From the NCBI GenBank assembly GCA_003156235.1, contig PMGP01000029.1, forward strand, positions 1 to 9,495: a stretch of DNA of 9,495 nt, given 5' to 3'. This DNA is from Acidobacteriaceae bacterium. Lineage in GTDB: Bacteria; Acidobacteriota; Terriglobia; Terriglobales; Acidobacteriaceae. Below are positions 6,004-9,495 of this stretch, piece by piece. The notes beneath the pieces were generated by a model. The model was not told the origin of the DNA, made no database searches, and worked only from the letters and a program-made list of their open reading frames with translations. Made by a program: the position numbers and the translations under genes. Position 1 is the first letter of the stretch; every line of letters begins with the position of its first letter.

Positions 6004-7551
6004 ATGGCAGAGATCGTAAATTCCGCTTCCAAGGAGTCCCTGGAAGCGGAGCGGGAGGAATTCGAGAGAGTAGTAGACGCGCTGAAACGCGCGCACCGGC
6101 TATCGAAGCTTCTACACTACCTTGGAGAAAAATACTTTTCAGGCAAGACTGACGAACTGACGGAATACAATATCGCTACTGAGGCCTTAGGACGCGACAA
6201 GAATTCGTTCGTCGCCAACCAAGATGCCATTGCTCGTGTCGAAGCGCATCGTCTTCGCAAATGGTTGAAGGATTACTATGATATAAGTGGAAGGGATCAC
6301 CCTACTCAGATTGTCCTGCCAGCGGGAACATATGTCCCAGTTTTCACGCACCAGTGCTCGGAATGCTCGGAAATTGAGCCTTGCTTTGAGCCGTCAGTCG
6401 AGAAGCAACCTACAACATCCGCGTCTGAACTGCGCGGGCGAAGATTGTTCTACGGTTTGAGTTTTCTATTTCTCCTCGCCCTTGGAATCGGAATTGGTTC
6501 TTGGATTCATTGGCGTCAATCTTCTTCAACCAGAATTGCAACACAGCCGCTTTCCGGATCTATTATAAAGGCATCGCAGGATGCGGCGGTTACCGCCCCG
6601 ATTCCATTGCGCTTGCTTCTTGGTTATCACAGCACCCCAGAACCAGATAGTACCGGAAACTTTTGGCAGGCAGATCAGTACTATCACGGCGGTTGGGGAG
6701 CGAAACAGCCCAGCATATTTTTTGCCCAAACCAGCGATCAATTTATCTTTCGCAACGCCCGCTTCGGAGATTTCAATTACAAGATTCCCCTTAGCCCAGG
6801 GATCTATGAAGTCCATTTTTATTTTATTGCGACGGCTCCGTCCCCGGAGTTGGAGGACGATGAGAACAAATCTGTATTCAATATCTCAATCAACAGCCAA
6901 GTCATTCTTAGGGCGTTTGATCCACTGTCAGATGCCATGGGAATCAACATTGCGGATGAGCGTGTTTTGCGAGACATTTCCCCCGCATCGGATGGCTTTT
7001 TGTACATCAACGTCAGCACCGTAATTGGCACACCATCATTAAGCGCTATCGAGATATTGCACGGTACGCCCCACAAGCAGCTCCCCATTCGGATTGCGAC
7101 GCAAACTGCTCCTTGGATAGATCATGACGGACAACTCTGGCATCCTGACACATATTTTCAGGGAGGACGGCGCCTTACGCACCACCAAGATATGGATTTC
7201 GGTGCCGATGCCACTTTTTACAGTTCCGAGCGCTACGGTCACTTTTCCTACGCTATCCCTGTGGACTCGCGAGACCACTACACCGTTGTTCTGCACTTCG
7301 CAGAACAATTTTTTGGCAAGGAGGACACTGGAAAGGGAGACATTGGCAGTCGAGTTTTCCGCGTGCTGTGCAATGGAAGTACTTTGTTAGACAATTTTGA
7401 TATCTATCGTGAAGTGGGCCATGGTCGCCCTCTGGTAAAAACCTTCTATCATCTGAAACCCAGCGCACAGGGCAAGCTGAATCTTACCTTTGAGCCTATT
7501 TCAAACTATGCTACCGTTTCTGCCATCGAAGTTTTGGATGAATCCAATTAG
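6004..7551 (+). CDS. Membrane-spanning wHTH protein with two malectin domains (putative sugar-responsive regulator)
   Basis: The plan suggests a ToxR/CadC-like one-component regulator: DNA-binding domain in the cytoplasm, one membrane helix, sugar-binding domains in the periplasm. Residues 15-115 are the acidobacterial winged-helix-like module (SKLLHYLGEKYFSGKTDELT, RVEAHRLRKWLKDYY, VLPAGTYVPVF). A linker has C118, C121 and C127. A single helix at 148-170 (FYGLSFLFLLALGIGIGSWI) is preceded by RGRR, consistent with an inside N-terminus. Residues 203-354 and 362-513 are malectin-like domains, each running from QLWHPDTYFQGG or FWQADQYYHGGW through FGDFNY/YGHFSY, a YEVHFYF/YTVVLHFAE strand and a closing SAIEIL/SAIEVL strand. 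Malectin modules bind glucose-containing disaccharides or act as CBM57. The ATG at 6004 follows GGAG at five bases; the upstream GTG at 5962 is less likely. It is monocistronic. The ligand and target genes are unknown; the regulatory role is inferred from architecture. Confidence 0.85.
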   Translation: MAEIVNSASKESLEAEREEFERVVDALKRAHRLSKLLHYLGEKYFSGKTDELTEYNIATEALGRDKNSFVANQDAIARVEAHRLRKWLKDYYDISGRDHPTQIVLPAGTYVPVFTHQCSECSEIEPCFEPSVEKQPTTSASELRGRRLFYGLSFLFLLALGIGIGSWIHWRQSSSTRIATQPLSGSIIKASQDAAVTAPIPLRLLLGYHSTPEPDSTGNFWQADQYYHGGWGAKQPSIFFAQTSDQFIFRNARFGDFNYKIPLSPGIYEVHFYFIATAPSPELEDDENKSVFNISINSQVILRAFDPLSDAMGINIADERVLRDISPASDGFLYINVSTVIGTPSLSAIEILHGTPHKQLPIRIATQTAPWIDHDGQLWHPDTYFQGGRRLTHHQDMDFGADATFYSSERYGHFSYAIPVDSRDHYTVVLHFAEQFFGKEDTGKGDIGSRVFRVLCNGSTLLDNFDIYREVGHGRPLVKTFYHLKPSAQGKLNLTFEPISNYATVSAIEVLDESN

Positions 7552-7598
7552 TTTGATCTGGCCTTGCTCCCGCAAAGCGTCCCCCTTAGCGATCTGTT

Positions 7599-7691
7599 TT
7601 AATGCGAAAGGAGTAGACGCTTAAGTTTACTGAACATCGCCAGCAGTTGTGAACTGACCACCGTATGGCTGCCGCGCTTGTACTCGTCCAT
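7599..7691 (-). pseudogene. IS200/IS605 TnpA N-terminal scrap
   Basis: A 30-codon minus-strand frame starts at ATG 7691 with MDEYKRGSHTV, which resembles the opening of IS200-type TnpA (Y1 HUH transposase; KRGSHTV precedes the first strand). The sequence then departs from the family (VSSQLLAMFSKLKRLLLSH, stop), so only the start of the gene survives. The HUH motif and the catalytic tyrosine are absent. A hairpin lies just upstream where the left end of such an element would be. Identification rests on 11 residues plus that context. Confidence 0.5.
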
Positions 7692-7710
7692 CTCACAAGT
7701 TTAGAAGCCA

Positions 7711-7734
7711 TCCGTCGCCTAAAGGCGAGGGGTT
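7711..7734. repeat. Short hairpin resembling an IS200/IS605 left end
   Basis: TCGCCT (7715-7720) pairs with AGGCGA (7723-7728), flanked on the minus strand by AACCCC on one side and GGATGGC on the other. Small hairpins of this kind next to the tnpA start are recognition structures of IS200/IS605 elements. It lies 20-40 bases upstream of the TnpA-like ATG at 7691. It may alternatively be an unrelated terminator-like hairpin. Confidence 0.4.
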
Positions 7735-7755
7735 TACTGATCCCTTATTGAGACT

Positions 7756-8091
7756 CTAAATCTCCGAGAGTTCATCCAGAAAAGCACGCAGAACATCCCG
7801 CTTCAGAGAGATGTAACCGAACCGGCCTTCCCGTCGGATTTCGATCAGCCCCGCATTTTCTAGCTCTTTGGTGTGGTGCGACATTGTTTGATGACCGATC
7901 TCATGCATGGCGGCAAGATCGCCACAGTTGATCTCGCCGCCGGCTTCGGAAATCTGCTTCAGGATTAAGGTTCGGCGAGGCTCTGCGAGTGCGCGGGATA
8001 CGCGCTCGAACTGCTTCGGGAGCAAATGAGTTGGAGATGCTGATTTTTTGGTGAACAAGAGACTCTCGCTTCGTTTCGATGCTTCATCCAT
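7756..8091 (-). CDS. ArsR-type winged-helix transcriptional repressor
   Basis: A 111-residue helix-turn-helix regulator. Residues 26-49 (PKQFERVSRALAEPRRTLIL) are the opening ArsR/SmtB helix. Residues 54-83 form the HTH (INCGDLAAMHEIGHQTMSHH with KELENAGLI following), and REGRFGYISLKRD is the beta-wing. The metal-binding ELCVCDL motif is absent (only C56 is in the HTH), so metal sensing is unlikely and a small organic ligand or redox signal is more plausible. The ATG at 8091 has AAGGGG seven bases upstream. An in-frame ATG at 8172 would add 27 residues but lies inside the divergent promoter and lacks a ribosome site. The gene is divergent from the SDR gene at 8264; such neighbours usually repress both themselves and the oxidoreductase. 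An unrelated target elsewhere cannot be excluded. Confidence 0.88.
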   Translation of the reverse strand: MDEASKRSESLLFTKKSASPTHLLPKQFERVSRALAEPRRTLILKQISEAGGEINCGDLAAMHEIGHQTMSHHTKELENAGLIEIRREGRFGYISLKRDVLRAFLDELSEI

Positions 8092-8152
8092 GGTAATGCC
8101 CCTTCCCCTCGACGCGCGATCTCCCTTCGTAGAGGTCCGGTCCTGGTAACTC

Positions 8153-8182
8153 TTTACGACGTGTCTACACATATCGTATAGT
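8153..8182 (+). promoter_or_regulatory. Promoter of the SDR gene with a dyad in its spacer
   Basis: TTTACG (8153-8158) and TATAGT (8177-8182) are separated by 18 bases, a fair sigma-70 arrangement about 80 bases before the SDR start. The spacer contains GTGTCTACAC (8161-8170), with matching GTGT/ACAC arms. A repressor bound there would block RNA polymerase, and the divergent ArsR-type gene is the obvious candidate. Pattern-based only. Confidence 0.45.
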
Positions 8183-8263
8183 TAAGCCAACCCGAATCCT
8201 TGGAGGGGAGCTTGAGGCCTTTCCATGGAGAGAACGGCTTCGATGGAAGCAGAGGAAGAACAC

Positions 8264-9016
8264 ATGTCGAAATTGAATGGAAAAGTTGCGGTGGTCACCG
8301 GAGCAGCATCGGGTATCGGCCTGGCGATCGCCAAGCGGTTTGTGGCGGAGGGCGCCTTCGTCTTTATCACCGGCCGCAGGCAGACGGAGCTTGATCGAGC
8401 CAAGGCAGCGCTTGGAAACAACGCCATCGCCGTGCAGGGCGATGTGAGCAAGGTGGAAGACCTGGACCGGCTGTACAAAACAGTGCAGGATGCGAAGGGG
8501 ACGCTGGACATTGTTGTTGCAAATGCCGGAATCGTTGAGAACCTGCCCATCGAGGCTGTCACTGCTGAAGTCTATGACCGCATGTTCGATATCAACACCA
8601 GAGGGCTCTTCTTCACGGTTCAGAAGTCGCTGCCGCTTCTGAAGGACGGAGGCTCCATCGTGCTGGTTGGTTCGTCCGTCTCCGGCATGGGAATACCGGC
8701 TTCGAGCGTATACGCCGCGACCAAGGCGGCGGTGCGATCCTTCGCGAGAACTTTTGCGGCGGACCTGAAAGGCCGGAAGATCAGGGTGAACAATCTGAGC
8801 CCCGGACCGATCGATACCCCCATCATCGACGGACAATTCAAGACGGCGGAAGAAGCTGCGGCAGGGCGCGAACAGATGGCTAGCCTTCCGGTACTTGGGC
8901 GTCTGGGAACCGCCGAAGAGATGGCAAATGCTGCCTTCTTCTTAGCTTCTGACGAGAGTTCCTACTGCACCGGAATCGATCTTTACGCCGATGGAGGACT
9001 CTCTCAGCGATTCTAG
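8264..9016 (+). CDS. Classical SDR-family NADP(H)-dependent oxidoreductase
   Basis: A 250-residue short-chain dehydrogenase/reductase, the usual length of the classical type and probably cytoplasmic. The Rossmann dinucleotide motif is TGAASGIG (12-19). GRR at 37-39 after the second strand favours NADP(H). D60 lies in QGDV, NAG is at 87-89 and N111 in DINTRG. The catalytic serine is S138 (LVGSSVSG), followed by Y150-x3-K154 (YAATK). SPGPIDTP (179-186) and a DGG near the C-terminus are also present. All four catalytic positions N-S-Y-K are intact. I chose the ATG at 8264 because GAGGAAG precedes it at five bases; an in-frame ATG at 8225 would add 13 residues of poor conservation. The substrate cannot be read from the sequence; the family includes alcohol, sugar and 3-oxoacyl reductases. 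It is divergent from and probably controlled by the ArsR-type gene. Confidence 0.95.
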   Translation: MSKLNGKVAVVTGAASGIGLAIAKRFVAEGAFVFITGRRQTELDRAKAALGNNAIAVQGDVSKVEDLDRLYKTVQDAKGTLDIVVANAGIVENLPIEAVTAEVYDRMFDINTRGLFFTVQKSLPLLKDGGSIVLVGSSVSGMGIPASSVYAATKAAVRSFARTFAADLKGRKIRVNNLSPGPIDTPIIDGQFKTAEEAAAGREQMASLPVLGRLGTAEEMANAAFFLASDESSYCTGIDLYADGGLSQRF

Positions 9017-9110
9017 GCAGCTTGCACTCAACGAGGTGATCAGTACCCATAACGTCCATTGCAACCGTGATCCTCTCTCGGATAACTTCGCCGTCTTACT
9101 GAATCGCTAG

Positions 9111-9445
9111 CAAAAGGACGCGCCGTCCTCAGGGGAGGGCTGGGTGTTTCCCAGCGTCGTCACCGGGCGTCCCTACCATGCCGGCGCACTTCTTCGCCGT
9201 CATCTTCGACCGCTGGCGAAGATGGTCGGGGTTCCGCGGTTGGGTTGGCATACCTTCCGGCACACGTTTCGCAGTTGGCTCGATGCCGTTGGAACTACGG
9301 TCGGCGTGCAGCAGAGAATGATACGGCATGCGGATGTGCCACAACCATGAATGTATATGGAAAAGCGATGATGGACAGCAAGCTCAATGCCCATACAAAA
9401 TTGCTGGAATACGCTGGTGTGGGGTTTTGTGGGGTTGTGAACTAA
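9111..9445 (+). pseudogene. Tyrosine recombinase (integrase) C-terminal remnant, frameshifted
   Basis: Only the C-terminal part of the catalytic domain survives. The first frame, open from 9111 to 9350, reads DAPSSGEGWVFPSVVTGRPY, then LRRHLRPLAKMVG and GWHTFRHTFRSWLD, which contains the H-x2-R catalytic pair, and QQRMIRHADV, with the later histidine. Family sequence then continues in another frame from about 9341 to the stop at 9445 (TTMNVYGKAMMDSKLNAHTK), including the nucleophilic tyrosine in NVYG. The shift lies in GTGCCACAACC near 9338-9341 and looks like loss of one base. A TAG at 9108 blocks the frame upstream, and the N-terminal domain and first arginine are missing. The gene is non-functional as it stands. 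Its position beside a tRNA 3' end fits a tRNA-integrating element. Confidence 0.88.
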
Positions 9446-9474
9446 CCGATCGATAGATAAGTTATTGATTCTAT

Positions 9475-9495
9475 TGGTCGGGGCGGAGGGATTCG
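9475..9495 (-). tRNA. tRNA 3' end (probably tRNA-Pro), cut by the window edge
   Basis: Read on the minus strand, the last 21 bases give CGAAT of the T-loop, CCCTC (3' side of the T-stem), CGCCCCG (3' side of the acceptor stem), discriminator A and an encoded CCA. The acceptor would begin CGGGGCG. A C1-G72 pair with A73 is typical of bacterial tRNA-Pro, which is why I suggest that isotype. The anticodon lies outside the window. The integrase relic begins only 30 bases from the CCA end. Confidence 0.75.

Noticed and set aside
8092..8172. 27-residue N-terminal extension of the ArsR-type regulator from the ATG at 8172
   Set aside because: No ribosome site, the sequence would overlap the divergent promoter, and the extension is unlike the family; the ATG at 8091 is better placed.
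8165..8836. 223-codon minus-strand frame opposite the SDR gene
   Set aside because: The plus-strand SDR has all catalytic motifs in order; the antisense frame has none.
9218..9228. TGGTCGGGG inside the integrase relic, matching the start of the reversed tRNA end at 9475
   Set aside because: Only nine bases match, and the stretch is explained as integrase coding sequence, so it is not an att repeat.

Overview
The window reads as a chromosomal segment of a soil acidobacterium (Acidobacteriota, probably Terriglobia). The best pointer is the regulator at 6004-7551. Its N-terminal domain (RLSKLLHYL, LTEYNIATEALGR, ARVEAHRLRKWLKDYY, IVLPAGTYVPVF) is a winged-helix-like module that I know as very abundant in this phylum. 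The large secreted glycosidase, the moderate GC content and the many insertion-sequence scars fit that assignment. No marker gene fixes the species.

Layout from left to right. Positions 1-1309 hold an apparently intact IS256-family transposase on the minus strand, with a perfect 26-bp palindrome just past its stop. Positions 1310-1509 are non-coding and carry a 69-bp imperfect palindrome. Positions 1510-4563 (minus) encode a 1017-residue secreted GH54 alpha-L-arabinofuranosidase with a lamin-tail domain that is split by a long repeat region. Its leader (4564-4808) contains hairpins and a near-perfect palindrome. Positions 4809-5200 (minus) are a chimeric pseudogene: the signal-peptide end of a lost secreted protein joined to an internally deleted IS3-family transposase. 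A roughly 800-bp divergent intergenic region follows, with promoter-like and operator-like elements. Positions 6004-7551 (plus) encode a membrane-spanning wHTH protein with two malectin domains. An IS200/IS605 scar lies at 7599-7734. An ArsR-type repressor (minus, to 8091) and a classical SDR oxidoreductase (plus, 8264-9016) form a divergent pair with a dyad inside the SDR promoter. The window ends with a decayed tyrosine-recombinase gene next to the CCA end of a tRNA, probably tRNA-Pro, which looks like the worn edge of an integrated element.

How the genes may work together (inference). The malectin protein has the plan of a ToxR/CadC-like one-component sensor: cytoplasmic wHTH, one membrane helix, periplasmic sugar-binding domains. 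It was originally divergent from a secreted-protein gene that is now cut off by the IS3 remnant. A GH54 arabinofuranosidase lies just beyond that scar. A carbohydrate-sensing and plant-polysaccharide-degrading locus later broken by insertion sequences is a reasonable reading. The ArsR/SDR pair looks like a separate self-contained module placed between mobile-element scars and a tRNA-proximal integrase relic.
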